DNA of 64,000 bases from Geosiphon pyriformis (taxonomy: Eukaryota; Glomeromycota; Glomeromycetes; Archaeosporales; Geosiphonaceae), in NCBI GenBank assembly GCA_016748015.1, contig JAAOMT010000213.1:176529-240528 (forward strand), read 5' to 3'. Each line of letters begins with the position of its first letter. Position 1 is the stretch's first letter. The translations under genes and the position numbers were made by a program. The notes under the pieces are model-generated. The model was not told where the DNA came from, made no database searches, and was given only the letters and a program-made list of their open reading frames with translations. Positions 43,098 to 56,035 of this stretch are shown one piece after another.

Positions 43098-46000
43098 CCA
43101 GTTTAGTTTGGAGGATTGCCACGTGTAATGTGAGAAGTATGAACAATTTGGCAAAACAGGAAGACATTATACATTGGCACAAGAATTCTAGCAATTTGGT
43201 TTCCATTCTTATGGAGACAAAGTTAAAGGATAAGGTCTACCCTTGGCTGGCTAGCAAATTTGATGGTGTTCGTGTTTTCTCTTTTAGATTGAACTCTGAC
43301 TACGTTGGTGCTGGTGTTGTGGTCATTATGAACAATTCTTTAGCTAAGCATGTCAGTAAAGTTTCTGAGATTCCAGATCACCTCCTTTGCATTAGATTAC
43401 TCTTTAAAAACAAACTTTTGGTTTCTGTCCTAGGGCTTTATGCTGGTGTCTCCTTGACTGCTTGGTTCTCTCAAGCTGGTGAGATCAATTTTTTGATTGC
43501 AATGGCTGTGAATGAATCTTCTTTTGTTATTCTTGGTGGCGATTTCAATGAGAATGGCTCTCATAAGTGTGCTAGCTTCAAAAGATGTTTTGATTTGGGT
43601 TTGGTCAATTCTCTGAATGGGAGCCCTTTTGTGAAAGCACCAACCTGGTGCAACTTTTGTGGTGTTACTAAAATGATTGATTATGTTTTCATCTCTTCTG
43701 ATTTGGTTGGTGCTTTGGTGGATTATGGTGTGGTTGGTGTTAAGAAATTTTTTGATACTGATCACAAGGCCGTTTCTGTTTCTGTGGGCTTGGATGGTTG
43801 CCTTGATGTCTAGTTGAATTCATTATGCAGGCAGACAAATAAAGATCATTGGAAGTATGATGTCAAAAGTGCTGATAAGATCAAGTGGTCCGATTTCAGA
43901 GTCACTATGGCCAACAATGTTTCTACGTTCTTGGATGAGTTTGTCACAGCTAAATGGTTTTCAGACTTGGATGTGATGTGAGATGCTGTTTGCAAGATTA
44001 TTGTTCTCTTAGCAGAAAGAACATTCAGAAAAAAGTGGTTTAAAGGTTTTGATAGTGTTTTTAATAAGGTGTCCTCTAGGTTTCATAAACTTGAGCTACT
44101 CATGTCTAAGCTGGTAAGATCTTTTCGTTTGGTTTCTGGTGGGGATTTTGTTTTGTTGCTGGATATTTGGGACAGGCTTGATTCAGTGAATGCTTCATTA
44201 GTAAAGTCTCTTTTTTTTTCTGGCTCTGGTTTTGATGCAATTCATTCTGAGCTGTTTAAGACAAGGAAGTCTTACCACTCTTCTAAGTTGATGGAATCTA
44301 AGTGCACTGAAGAATTTCATATAAGGCAAGCTGTCGAAAGGAGGATGGAGAGTTTTGAGGTGGACAAGAGTCATACCATTAGGAGCATTTTGGAGTGCCC
44401 CTTTCACAAGGTGGTGCTGGATTATTTGGTTGTGGAGGAGAAGCTGGTCTTGAAGCCTGGGTTGGTTAAGTCTAAGGTGAATGTGATTATGGAAGATTGA
44501 ATTTGGAAGGATGTGGTTGTTTCTGATATTTTTGACGTTTGGGTGCACCAATTTTAGCCTTTGGAGTACATTTTTGATGGCATCTTCTCCAATGTGATGT
44601 GTTCAATCAGTTTTGAGGAAATGTTTGGTGTTGTTTCAAATTTGCCCGATGGAAAAGTGGCTGGTCTTTCTGGTATCACTAATGAACTTTGGAAGCATTG
44701 TAACAAGTCGGTTTTGCATATGCTTTTAGAGCTCTTGAATTTTTGCTTGATTTGTGAGTCAGTACCTGGACCTTGGAGGGAAGCTTAGGTTTCGATGATT
44801 TCTAAACCCTATGAGTGGGAGGGCATTCTTATGAATACTCAACCTATTGCTTTAATTGAAACTGCTCACAAGATTCTTTCAGACTGGATCTCTTTGGCTT
44901 GTAGCTCTTTTGATGTACTCTGTGGGGACAATTTCTCTGTCTTGAAGGGGACAACTACTCAGTCACCTATTTTTGCCATCAGTTCTGTGGTCGAGAATGC
45001 CCTAGAGAAAAACCGAGAGCTGTGGCTGGTGTTGCAGGACATGTGGAAAGCTTATAACTCTGTTGGTTGGAAGCATCTTAGGAAGAGTCTGGTCAGGATT
45101 AAAATGTGTGATAGGTTCATTAGGTTCTTTGGTTCCATCCATAATGGTCATGTTAACAGAGTAATGACAGATTTTGGGTTGACTAATGGTTATCATGTTC
45201 ACAATGGTTTGGATCAGGAGGAGGTTTTTTTGCCACTTCTTTGGCGCATATTTTATAATTCACTCTTGTGTGAGGTCAGGAGGCAGGAAAGTATGTGTGT
45301 TTACTGTTTGATTTCTCATTTTGTTTCCAAAACTGGCCATGTGGAATCTCAGAGTGGGCTAATTTTGTTTTTGACTGTTGGTGGTTTTGTTGATAATACG
45401 ATTTGAATTGGTAGCAGCCAGGCTGCTACTCAATATATTCTTGACATTGCTAGTGAATTTTTCAGATTTAATGACATTTCAATTAACAATGACAAAACTG
45501 TGGTCATTTCCATCAACTGTCAGGTTGTTGATCCAGTTTTGACTGTCAGTGGCTCACCTATTTCCATTGCCAAGAAGGGAGAACTTCATTGTTATTTGGG
45601 CATATTTTTGTCTTCTGAAGGTCTTTCAAGGCCCAGCTTGGCTAAGGCGCATTCAAACATTCGGTTTTTTGTCAATCTTATTTTGAAAAAAGTGATTTTG
45701 GATAAGCAGTTTGCTTATTTGGTGTTTTCAGTTATTTTTCCTATCATTGGCTATAGAACTCAATTCAGTTTCATTCCAGTCAGTGTGTATAATAAATAGG
45801 ATGTTCTGATCTGCAAGGGTTTGAAATCTAAATCTGGGCTTCTGCTTGACTTTCCCAATGATGCACTTCATCATCCTTCTCTGTACAATTTAAAAACTTT
45901 TGAACAGGTTCAGGCTAAGAGCAAACTGGCGTCTGTTGTTGCTTTTGCAAATTCTGCTGGTGTTTTGGGCCGTCTGTTTTCTTATAGGTCTCATGACCTC

Positions 46001-47770
46001 CAGGTTTTTAGCTGGCGTTCTTGTTACCCTTTGTTGTTTCCAGTTCATGTTAGTATTAGCCCTTCGAATAACTTTTTGGCAGGTGTGATTCATATTTTTT
46101 CTAGGTGTAATTTATTTTTGGGTGGCTTTCTGGCTGATGCTTTTTGTTTTCGAGGTGGTATCCCAATGTCTTGTGTTCTTGGTGAGAAAATTTTTTTTAA
46201 ATGTGTGTCTTCTTTCAAGCGTTATGGTATTGCCTTCATGGAACAGCTCCACGACTGGAATGGTATTGTTTTTGCCTGAAAGACCTTCAAGCATTGGAAA
46301 AGACTGGACCCTTGTGGCCCAGTTCCCTTCTGGTTTGACCTGTCTGTTTGTTTTCTTGATGACATTACTTCTTCTTCCAATTGCTCTTTGCATGCAGAAT
46401 TTCTTGACCCTTCTGATGTTCGTCAATCTTTTGGTTTTGGTGTTGTTTGTAATGATCTATCGAATGCTGGTGCTGACTGCCTTTCTGTGTATACGGATAG
46501 GTTTCTGTGTAATTTGAGTACTGTTGACATGAAGGCTGGTGCTGCTGTTTTTTTTGAGGACATTAATTCAGGTTTGGGTGTGAGTATGTTTGGTTTGGTC
46601 TCTTCTACTTTAACAGAATTGCAGGCTATTACTCTAGCTTTGGAGTGTATTCCTTCTTTTTGCTCAGTTGACCTGTTCTCAGACAGCCAAACAGCTTTGG
46701 ATGCATATAGGTCGAAGTCTTTGTTGGTTGGTCCAAACTTCAGAAATTGTTGCTGGATTGAGCATTATCACATCGCTAATATCATTTGTCGGAAAAAATT
46801 AGATGTGAATTGAATTAAGGTTAAAGGTCATTCGGGCATTCTGGGCAATAAGTGTGCTGATGTGCTTACTAAAGATGCTACTTTTTCTGCCTGGTGTCTG
46901 CTCCATTTGGTCAGTGAGAGATTTCTAAAGACTGGTAGTGCTGCAGTTTCTGGTAATTCTAAGCATTTTGTTTGTGATGTTTTCTGGTCAATCCATCATG
47001 TACACTGGGAGATTGGTTCTGGTTCACGGGTTGTCCCAGTCAGTTTGCATGCTGATATTGATTGGTTGCAGTCCTCTTTGATGTGGCACCCAAACTCTCA
47101 TTTGGCTTCAGGTTTTATTAGTAAATGTACTGCTGGCTTACAGACTTACTTTATGAAGACTCTTTATCATCAGCTCCCTGTTGCTATGTGGAAGCATTTG
47201 TATGATAGGTGCTATGCCAGTGTGGTGTGTTTGTTCTGTGGTGACATTGAGGTCTCAAACCATGTTTTTTCTTGTCCATTTGATGCTGCTGGTTGTGCTC
47301 AGTTGTTTATTGCTCATGCATTGGCTTGGGAGGCTTGTTCTGGTTTGGTTTGGTCTTTTTCATATGTCTCCCAGTTGCTGTCTACTTGCATTGCAGATGC
47401 TGTGGTCAGTACAGCTCTGTGTAAGGGCTTTGTTTTCGGTGATTGGTATCAGAAGTTATTGTCAGTTTTTATGGATTCCATAGTTGTGGCTTCTAATATT
47501 GTGAATTTTGTATGCAGGTTTTGTGTGTCTTTTTGGAATGATATTTGGCTGGTTTGCGCTAAACACCAGGCTTTCATAAAGAAGAATAGGCTGATCCCAT
47601 GTGATGGTTCTATTTTTGTTCTGGTTTCCAGTTTTCCTATGGTGTTCTCTCCTGACATGATTAGGTTATTGAGTATTGCTGATGCTGTTGGTATTGGTTT
47701 TGGGTTTCACAAACCTTGTTTGTTTTTTTCAGGTATTTGTGACATAGTCTCCATTCATATAGGTGCTTAG
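43094..47770 (+). pseudogene. LINE ORF2 (endonuclease, reverse transcriptase, RNase H, zinc finger)
   Basis: The ATG at 43094 overlaps the ORF1 stop as ATGA. One frame runs 4.7 kb to the TAG at 47768 without any indel but with nine stops (near 43811, 43980, 44498, 44556, 44787, 45404, 45797, 46277, 46811), each one transition from Gln, Trp or Arg. Domains: APE-like endonuclease 43094-43813 (TCNVRSMNN, METKL, GGDFNEN, DYVFISS, DHKAV); RT about 44560-45700 (DMWKAYNSVGW, GLDQEEVFLPLLW, FVDNT); RNase H about 46470-46880 (YTDRF, TELQAITLAL, FSDSQTAL, KVKGHSGILGNKCAD); finger CLFCGDIEVSNHVFSCP near 47228-47280. The RT catalytic YADD box reads FVDN, so the polymerase is dead. Confidence 0.93.
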
Positions 47771-47988
47771 TGTTGTTCTGGTTGGCCTGAGTGGCTGGTT
47801 ACATGTGGAAAATGCATAATTTGCTCCTAGTTTAGATCATTTGATTGATGTATAGTACTAGGTCGTGTTTGGATTTCACTCATTAAACATAATAAAAAAA
47901 ATAAAATAAAAAAATTATAATTTTAAGATTATATGCATTAAATTTTTACCAATTTAATTTGTTTTTTAAAATCATTTTTTATTTAATA

Positions 47989-48010
47989 TAATAATAATAA
48001 TAATAATAAT
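47989..48010. repeat. (TAA)n microsatellite
   Basis: About seven TAA units in the 80-bp gap between two LINE insertions, next to the target duplication of the second LINE. Confidence 0.8.
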
Positions 48011-48020
48011 ATATTTACTA

Positions 48021-51000
48021 TTACTATATCTTTCTCTTATTAATTCTCTAACTATAATAAGAATAAAAAATTATTAAAGAAATAATTCTTCTTTTCTCTT
48101 TTTTTTCTTTGTTTTTTTTAGTTATTTTTTCTAATTTATTTTTTTTGTTGTAATAGAACTGGTAGGCTTTTTTGCTAGTGGTTTTGGTTTAGATTTGACT
48201 GGTTTGAAAACATGCTTAAGCACCAAAAAAAAGCAAATAGAAAGTATATACTTCTACAGTATATTTTACAAAAAGCCAAAAAATTCTGATATGAATATTA
48301 GTATAATTAACTTGTTTATTGGTTTTTTAAGTTTTAAAAATATTGGTGTTTATAGTAGAAAGCTTGTGGTGTTTTAAGATAGTAAAGTTAACAGCAAAAC
48401 CAGTAGTATTAGTAGTTTATTGGATGTGAAAAATATGAAAAACATGATTGCTAAAGAGACTAGTTATACAGATTTAGATACTTTAGTGATTAATAAGAAT
48501 ATGGATAATATTATGCTACAGAAAACTTATACTCAAACATATATGTTGAGTTAACCACTAAAAGCTTCTTTATTTATGGATTTAAATAATAACAAAAACA
48601 TTTTAATGCTTTTGCCATCTAAGTTTAACAATTTTAAACAATTTCTATTGGTCAAGTTATATGTTTTAAAAAAATAGAGTTTTAATTTGGCAAAATTTTT
48701 TACATTAAATATTAAGCTTTCTGCTATGTCTGGAAAATCTTTTAGTAATAAGTTAATGGCAATAAAAAAAAATTTTATTGTGTTAATGGTTTTGGAGAAC
48801 ATTAATTTTTTTAAAATTTCCTGGTATAATTAGATTATTTTTTATATCTGAGTTTAGTTTGAAAAAAGCTAAGAAGTTGGCAATTAGTAAAAAAATTTTA
48901 GTTAATAATAATATCAAAATAGCAAACAAACATACAGATTAAGAAGTAATAATTAAGAAAATTTCTGTAAATCTTTCAAAATTGGCTGTAAAATTAATTT
49001 TTTCTAAATTTGGCAAGATTGTGTCTATTAAAATACAGTTAATTGGTCTTTGGCAAAAGACTTTGATAAAATTTGAGTTAGTTAAAGTCACTGATTTGGT
49101 TGCAGCCAAGTAATCTGTTTTTATAAAAAAGAATTTTGTTTGTATTACAAAGACTGTTAATAATAAACAAACATAGATACTTAAAAATTAATATTAGACT
49201 TTGCCATATACTTTGCCAATTATTATTGTTTATAATCTCTCTAAATTATTGGTTTTATATGGTAAAAAAACATGTTTTATTGGTTGCAATCTAAGTTTAT
49301 ATGTATATGACAAATTTGCTATGATTTGTTTTGTTAATAAGACATCTAAAAAAGCTGTTATTAGTTTTATTCTAATATTTAAAAGTGTAAAGTTGCATTG
49401 GACTGGTCTTTTTTTGGCTTGTTGTGCTCAGTACAAACAATTTGGGCATGTTTCTAATGCTTGTTTAGAGAGTAAAAATTTGAGTGATCACATTAAAAGA
49501 GTGGTTAATTTTTAGGATTGGATCTATTTAGCAAATATATATAAGAAAAAACAGATATTAATTGCTTATCTAGTTTTCTTTGATGAGAAAACTTGGACTT
49601 AAATTGCCAGTAGTTCTTTTTCTTGTGTAGTTTTCTGGTTTCTTTTGGTAATAATTTGTTTTCAGATATTAAACTTTTTTTATTAGTGTTTGTGGAAGTA
49701 AATAATAAATTTGCTGCTCTTAAATACAGTCTTATTAGTTTTATAAAGCAAGTTAAAAAGCTGACTAAGAGGTTGAATGCACTTGGGCCAATAGTTTCTT
49801 AGCTTAGTCTTAAATATTAATTATTAATAACTCTTTTATTACAAAATTAAGAGACAAATATAGTAATAAGTAAGAGTTCAAGTGCAACTACTAGTAATGA
49901 AATTGTTATAGAAATAATATCTTTGGATTTATTAGTAATTTCTAAATTGAAAAACAGTTTGCAAAGTCTTTTAGATATGGTTTTGGATCTTATAACTAAG
50001 ATAGACAATATTGGTTTTGGTTTAAGGATCTCTTTTTCTTAATGACTGATCTTGTATAAAAGATTGCTACATGTAATATTAAAAGTATCAATGTTTTTGT
50101 TAAGTAGACTGATGTTGTTTAATGATATGTTAATTTGGGTAATATAATTTCTATCATCACAGAAACTAAATTAAAATCTAATATTAGGCTTTAGATAATA
50201 AATAAGTTTAAAGTAGTATGAATTTTTACATTTGGTTTGGATAAAAGTTTTTTCAGTGCTTGAATAACTATAATTATAAATAATGCTTTGGCTTGACATG
50301 TTTTAAAAGTTGATAAGATTTTAAACAAAATTATTTTAATTTGTTTTTTGTTTAAAAATAAACTTTTAGTAACAATTTTGGGGTTGTATACTGGTGCTTT
50401 TTCTAAGATTAGATTTGAATAAGCATTGAGAATTAATTTTTTTGTTGCTAAAACAATTAATTCCAGTACTTTTGTGGTCTTGAGTAAGAATTTCAATAAG
50501 AATAAATCAAAAAAAGTGCAAGTTTTAAGTTTTGTTTAGATTTGGGTTTGGTTAATACATTTAATGAACATTCATTAACCAAAGCTTTTACTTAAAACAA
50601 TTTTAAGGGTGTTGAAAAAATATTAGATTTTATATTTGTGAATAAAAATCTGGCATTTGCAGTTACAAATTATAAGATTGATATTGTGTTAGAATTTTTT
50701 AATATAAATCACAAAACAGTCTTAGTTTTAGTTGGTTTGAGTGGTTTTTTGGATGTTTATCTTAATAGCATTTATAAGCAAACTAATAAAAATTAATAGA
50801 AATTTAAGATAAAAAATACAAATAAAGCCAAATGAGTACAATTTAAAAAGTGCTCTTTTAACAAGTTGCTAATAGTATCAAATGTGTTCAAAAAGACAAA
50901 GTATTGTAATAATTTAGATATAATATAGAAGATATTGAAAGAAATTTTATCATAATTTGCCAATATAGTAAATATAATTGCTTAAAAAACAAACAGTTAT

Positions 51001-54000
51001 CAAAATTTTTCAGATTAGAGCTGCTTATTGCTAAGATTGTGAAAAAATAGAATTTTAAAAATCTGTTAAAATTTGATCATTTTGTCAAAGTTTGGTCGAT
51101 CATTAATAGTATTAAAGCATCTAAAATTGCTTGTATAATTCAAAATTATATAAGATTAACAAACATTATTAAACATTTGTTATTAGTTAAAAAAAAGTAT
51201 TGAAAATCCAAGTATTATAAATTGAAGATATCTGAAGACATGGCTATTCAAAAAGTGATTAACTGACATATGAAAAATTTTTGCTTTAACAAGAGGTAAA
51301 TAATAAAAAGTATTCTAGAACAGTCTTTTTGTAAAGTTGTTTTAGATTATCTGGTAATAAAAAATGAATTGGTTGTAAAGTCTGATAAAATGAAGCTTAA
51401 AATTGATAAGATCATAAAAAAGTGAACAAAAAAATGGTTAGTATCTCCAAAAATGCTTGAACTTTAGTCTTGTCAATATATGTCTTTAAATTATGTTAAT
51501 AATAATATTTTTTCTGATATGATAAAAAAAATTAATATGAAAGAATTAGCTTTAGTGGTTAATAGTTTACCAGATGGCAAAACTGTTGGGTTATTGAAAA
51601 TTCCAAATAAACTGTGAAAACATTATAGTAATAAGGTATTAAAATGTCTTTTGAAAATTGTTGAATTTGTGCTTAACTTTGAATATAGTTCTAGTTTTTT
51701 GGAAAAAAGCATAGGTTTTGATGATTCCCAAATCTTATAAGTAGAATAGTGTTTTAACAAATATCTAACCTATCACACTGATTAAAACAGTTAAAAAAAT
51801 TCCATCAAAGATTCTTTTTAATTAGATATTCTCAGTATATAGCAAATTTAATGTTTTTTATGGTGATAACTTTTTAGTATTAAAGAATACTTTAACTCAG
51901 TCTCCTATTTTTGCCATTGAATTGATTATTAAAAATACACTAAAGAAAAATAGAGAACTTTAGTTGGTTTTACAAAATATACACAAGGCTTATAATTTAG
52001 TAAGATGATATTATTTGAGAGCTAGCTTGTAGTACATTAAGATATGCAGTCAGTTTATTAAGTTTTTTGTCAATATACATAAGAATTGAATTAATAAAAT
52101 GATAACTAATTTTGAACTTTTAAATAGTTATAAAGTACATAATAAGTTAGATCAGATGAAATTTTTTCTTTTTTTTTCTGAAAAATTTTTTATAATCCAC
52201 TTTTGTATAAAATCAAGAAACATAAATACTTGTATAAATATCAAATTAATACAAGATTTGTAGTTAAACTGGCAGAATTAAGGCTATTAAAGAAAAAACA
52301 TCATTTTTTGCTGCTAATATCTTTGTTAACAACACAATTTGGGTTGAAAGTAGCCAAGCTTCTACTCAATATATTTTGAATATTGTTAATGAGTTTTTTG
52401 ATGTTAATAATATTTTAATTAATAATAAAAAGACAATGGCTATTTCTATTAATCAAGATATTAAGACTGTTTTATTAATAATTAGTAATTTGCCAATTTT
52501 AATTGCTAAAAAAGGTGGTTCACACAGGTACTTAAAAATTTTTTTGTCAATTAAGAGTTTTTTTAAACTTAATTTGGCTTAAGCTCATATTAACATCAGG
52601 TTTTTTTCTAATGTGATGTTGAGGAAAGTAATTATAGATAAACAATTTTTTTATTTAGTCTTGGCTGTTTTGCAGCCTATTGTTAGCTATTAGTTATAAA
52701 TTAATTTTGTTTTATCAAATATGTATTATAAGTAAGATGTAATAATCAAAAAAAGTCTTAAAGCCAAGGCTAGTTTGCCATATGATTTTTTTAGTGAGAC
52801 TTTGTATTATCTATTTTTGTATAGTCTAAAGCTTTTTAAACAAATGTAGTCTAAAATAAAAATGGCTTTATTAATTGTTTTTTTTAATGCATTTAGCATT
52901 TTTGAGTATTTGTTTAAACATAAATTCTTAAATTTGCAGGTTTTGAAATGGTTTTCTTTGAACTTTTTGCAGTTTTTTATTAAGTTGCATATTAGTTTAG
53001 TAAACAATTTTTTGGCTAAGGTGGTAAAAATTTTTTTGGACAATAATTTATCTTTGATAAACAATTTTTTCAATGTATTTTATAGTCTTAGTAAATTCCT
53101 AATGTCAAACATTTTGGAGAAGTTCCTATATTTTAGCTTTGTTTTTTTTTTAAAGTGGTTTAAAATTGCTTTTGGTAATAGATATTTAAACAAAAAAGAG
53201 AATGTGATAAGTTAGAAGACATTTTGTTAATGAAAAAGATTGAATTTGAAAGACTCTTTGTCTTATTGATTCAAGTTAGTGTCTGAATTTTTGATTGATA
53301 AGGGTTTTTTGATGGTTGATTCTGTTAATGCTGGTGGATTATTTGGTCTGAATATTTTAAGATCTAAAGAGTTTTTTGATGTGTAGAAAGATTTGTTTGA
53401 GATTTGATCTAATTTTGTTGAAGTTTATACAAACAGTTCTTTAAAGTATACTGGTTTTTTTAAAGTTACTAGTAAGGTGACTGTTTACTTTCCAGCCATA
53501 AATGCAGGTTTTAGTGTTAAGATATATGGTCTTTTGTTCTCTATAATAGCTAAATTACAGATCATTACATTGTCTTTGAAGTATATTCTGTTTTTTTGTT
53601 CAGTGATTTTACATTTAGATAACCAATATATTATTGATATATATGTTTTTAAGATTTTTTTTGTTGCATTAGACTTCTACAATCAATGTTAAATAAAAAA
53701 AAGATATATTGCTAATTTGATTAAGAATAAAATTTTTTTGTTATATAAATAAAAGTTAAAAGTTATTTAAATATTCTAGACAATGTTTAAGCTAATAGAA
53801 TAGTGAGTAAGACTGCTTATTTTTCTTTTTTTCTGCCAATTGGAATTCAAAAACGTTTTATAATAATTAAAAATACAGCTATATTTAACAATATTTATTA
53901 TTTTGTTTACAATTTGTACAGATCTGTTTGTTATACTTAATAGAAAATTGGCTCTGGTTTTGATGTAATTCCAAGTGCATTGATTAAGAAGATAGATTGG

Positions 54001-54838
54001 CTAGTTACCATAAGAGTTTGGCATTCTGATTCATATATGCTCTTTAAGTTTACCAATAGAAAGTCTGTAAATATGTATACATACTTAATGAAAACTGTAT
54101 ATAAGTAATCATTGATAACAGTTAGAAAAAAATTGTATAATAAATTGTATTCTAATGTAATGTGTTTATTGTATAATAAGGTAAAATTATCTGATTATGT
54201 TTTTGCTTATGCTGAAGATAGTATTCAGAAGAATATTTTGGTAGAAGTTTCTAAGAAATAGGTATCATTGGTAGGTATTTGCTACTTATTTTTTTTTGCT
54301 ATTTTATAAATACTTTTTCAGTATTTATCAAACATGAGTTTGTATATAACAATTTGCAAAAAATTTGTGCTAAAAAACTAATATGTTGAAGCTGCCACAG
54401 TTTTTAATAGAAAACTAAAAATGGCTTCTGTTTTTGTTAAATATATGAGACATTTAGTAGAATTATATTAGACTAAGATATGGCTTATAAGATTAAAGCA
54501 TAGAATAAACATAAAAAAAGCTGGTTTGGTTAAAGATAATAACATAATTTTAGATTTGTCTTGTTGTTTGATATCTATGTTGGTAGATAGAATAATTTAA
54601 TTGCTTGGTATAGTAGAATTTTTTGTAGTTAGTTTTGATAAGCATAAATAATGCTTTTTTTTTGGTTTAGACAGAAATATATATATCAATATAAATATTT
54701 AATGTTGTTTTGTCTGATCTAAGTGGTTAGTCATATATAGTAAAAGCATAAACAGCATTTAATTTAAGCCACTTAGTTTGGTTTTATGTACTAAATAACT
54801 GTTGGGCTTTATTTATTAAATATTTAATAATAATAAAA
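48021..54838 (+). mobile_element. Second LINE of the same family, full length but strongly decayed
   Basis: Its length (6818 bp) matches the first copy (6797 bp). Flanked by a likely 10-bp duplication ATATTTACTA (48011-48020 and 54839-54848). Recognisable parts: ORF1 with IQLIGLWQKTL near 49030-49065 (first copy IQLVGMWQKAV) and a knuckle-like CCAQYKQFGHVSNAC near 49419-49465; the ATGA junction at 50042-50045; endonuclease 50045-50760; RT near 51530-52540 with FVNNT where the first copy has FVDNT; finger region near 54150-54215; 3' UTR with ATGTACTAAATAACTG. Its ORF1 start does not match the first copy well, so it is a related subfamily. Many GC pairs have become AT. Confidence 0.88.
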
Positions 54839-54989
54839 ATATTTACTAATAGAATTACTGTAAATTTGTAAATTTATATAATAAAAGTACTGTATAAACA
54901 GTTTTTAATTACTGTTTAAAAGAAGTTATATAATAAATAATATTAAAATATTATTTGTTTTTATTATAATAATATAGAGTTTCTTAATT

Positions 54990-55645
54990 ATGTTTTTACA
55001 TATAAATCAGATATGAATATAAAAGTAAAATTATTATTGAATTTGGCAAAATTATAAAAATTGTTTATTAAAATTAAATTTATATTATTTATAATATTGA
55101 GTTTTTTTTGTTTATGTTTGTTTAATAATACTTTGTATATAATATTTTATAAGAGTTTTATATATAAAAATTAATATACTAAAATTGTTTTTGTTTTTAA
55201 AAAATTGAGATTAGTTTTTTTATGTTTAGTTTTTTTGGTATATTAGATAGTTTTTAGTTATAAAAAAAGTGTTCAGTTATATAAAATTAAATACAAAGTA
55301 ATAATAAAAAAAGTAATTTGATTAATTTAATAATTCAATTTTATATAATTTAAAAAGACTTTTTATGAATTTGGCTAATAATATAGTTTATATTTTAAGA
55401 ATTAACAAAGCTCTTTTGGTTTATTTTGGTTTTTATGAAAAATATTTGTTCTTTTCAAGTTTAAACAGTTAAATTAATATAATTATAAGAGAATAATATA
55501 GTCTTAATTAATTTAAATGACCAGTTATATGTAACAAAAACATAATTTGTACTTAGTTATGAACATTTAATTTGTTTATATATACTAAGTAGTATTTAAA
55601 CAACATTTATTAATAAAGTTTAAAAAAAAAAGTTATTATTATTAA
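54990..55645 (+). mobile_element. Third LINE fragment, internally deleted
   Basis: About 54990-55090 resembles ORF1 (TTTGGCAAAATTATAAAAATTG, compare 48999-49050; quoted part TTTGGCAAAATTATAA). About 55340-55640 matches the end of ORF2 and the 3' UTR of the other two (ACATAATTTGTACTTAGTTA against GCATAATTTGCTCCTAGTTT). The middle is missing or unrecognisable. Same orientation as the other two. Confidence 0.6.
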
Positions 55646-56035
55646 ACAAATATTTTTTCCAAAAAAACAATTTTATATACATTAAAAAATTAATTTTTAA
55701 TATTTTAAAAACACAGGATTATAAAATTAAATTATTGGCATGTTAATTATAAATATATAAAAATAAATATAAAATTTGAAAATTGGTTTTTTCAAAAACA
55801 ATTATAAATATCAAAAGTTTCAATGTATATTATGTTGAATTATAATTTTCTTTTAAAGACATTAAGCAGAACTCATAGCCAACATAACATTAACCACAAT
55901 TCGGTGTATGGTATTTAATATGTTATGTTTCTCCACTGGCCTTATTTTAAAATCACATGATGTTTTTGAATCATAAAAACCTAACACTAGGACCTAATAT
56001 ACCCATGCAAAGACTGATTTGTTATTCCAATTCAC
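55646..56035. other. URB2 3' flank
   Basis: AT-rich to about 55850, then less biased sequence up to the URB2 stop codon, probably its 3' UTR. No gene or element seen. Confidence 0.5.

Larger units (their letters stand above)
41116..47912 (+). mobile_element. Full-length LINE (non-LTR retrotransposon), 6.8 kb, APE endonuclease / RT / RNase H type
   Basis: Flanked by a 14-bp target duplication AATTATAATTTTAA (41102-41115 and 47913-47926), with an A-rich tail (AATAAAAAAAATAAAATAAAA) before the right copy, as expected from target-primed reverse transcription. It has a 5' UTR, ORF1 with a zinc knuckle, and ORF2 with APE-type endonuclease, RT, RNase H and a C-terminal Cys/His finger. This domain set fits the Tad1/I-like groups of LINEs; the clade is not certain. 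GC is far higher than in the surroundings, so it is recent, yet it has about nine ORF2 stops and a mutated RT centre. Confidence 0.95.
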
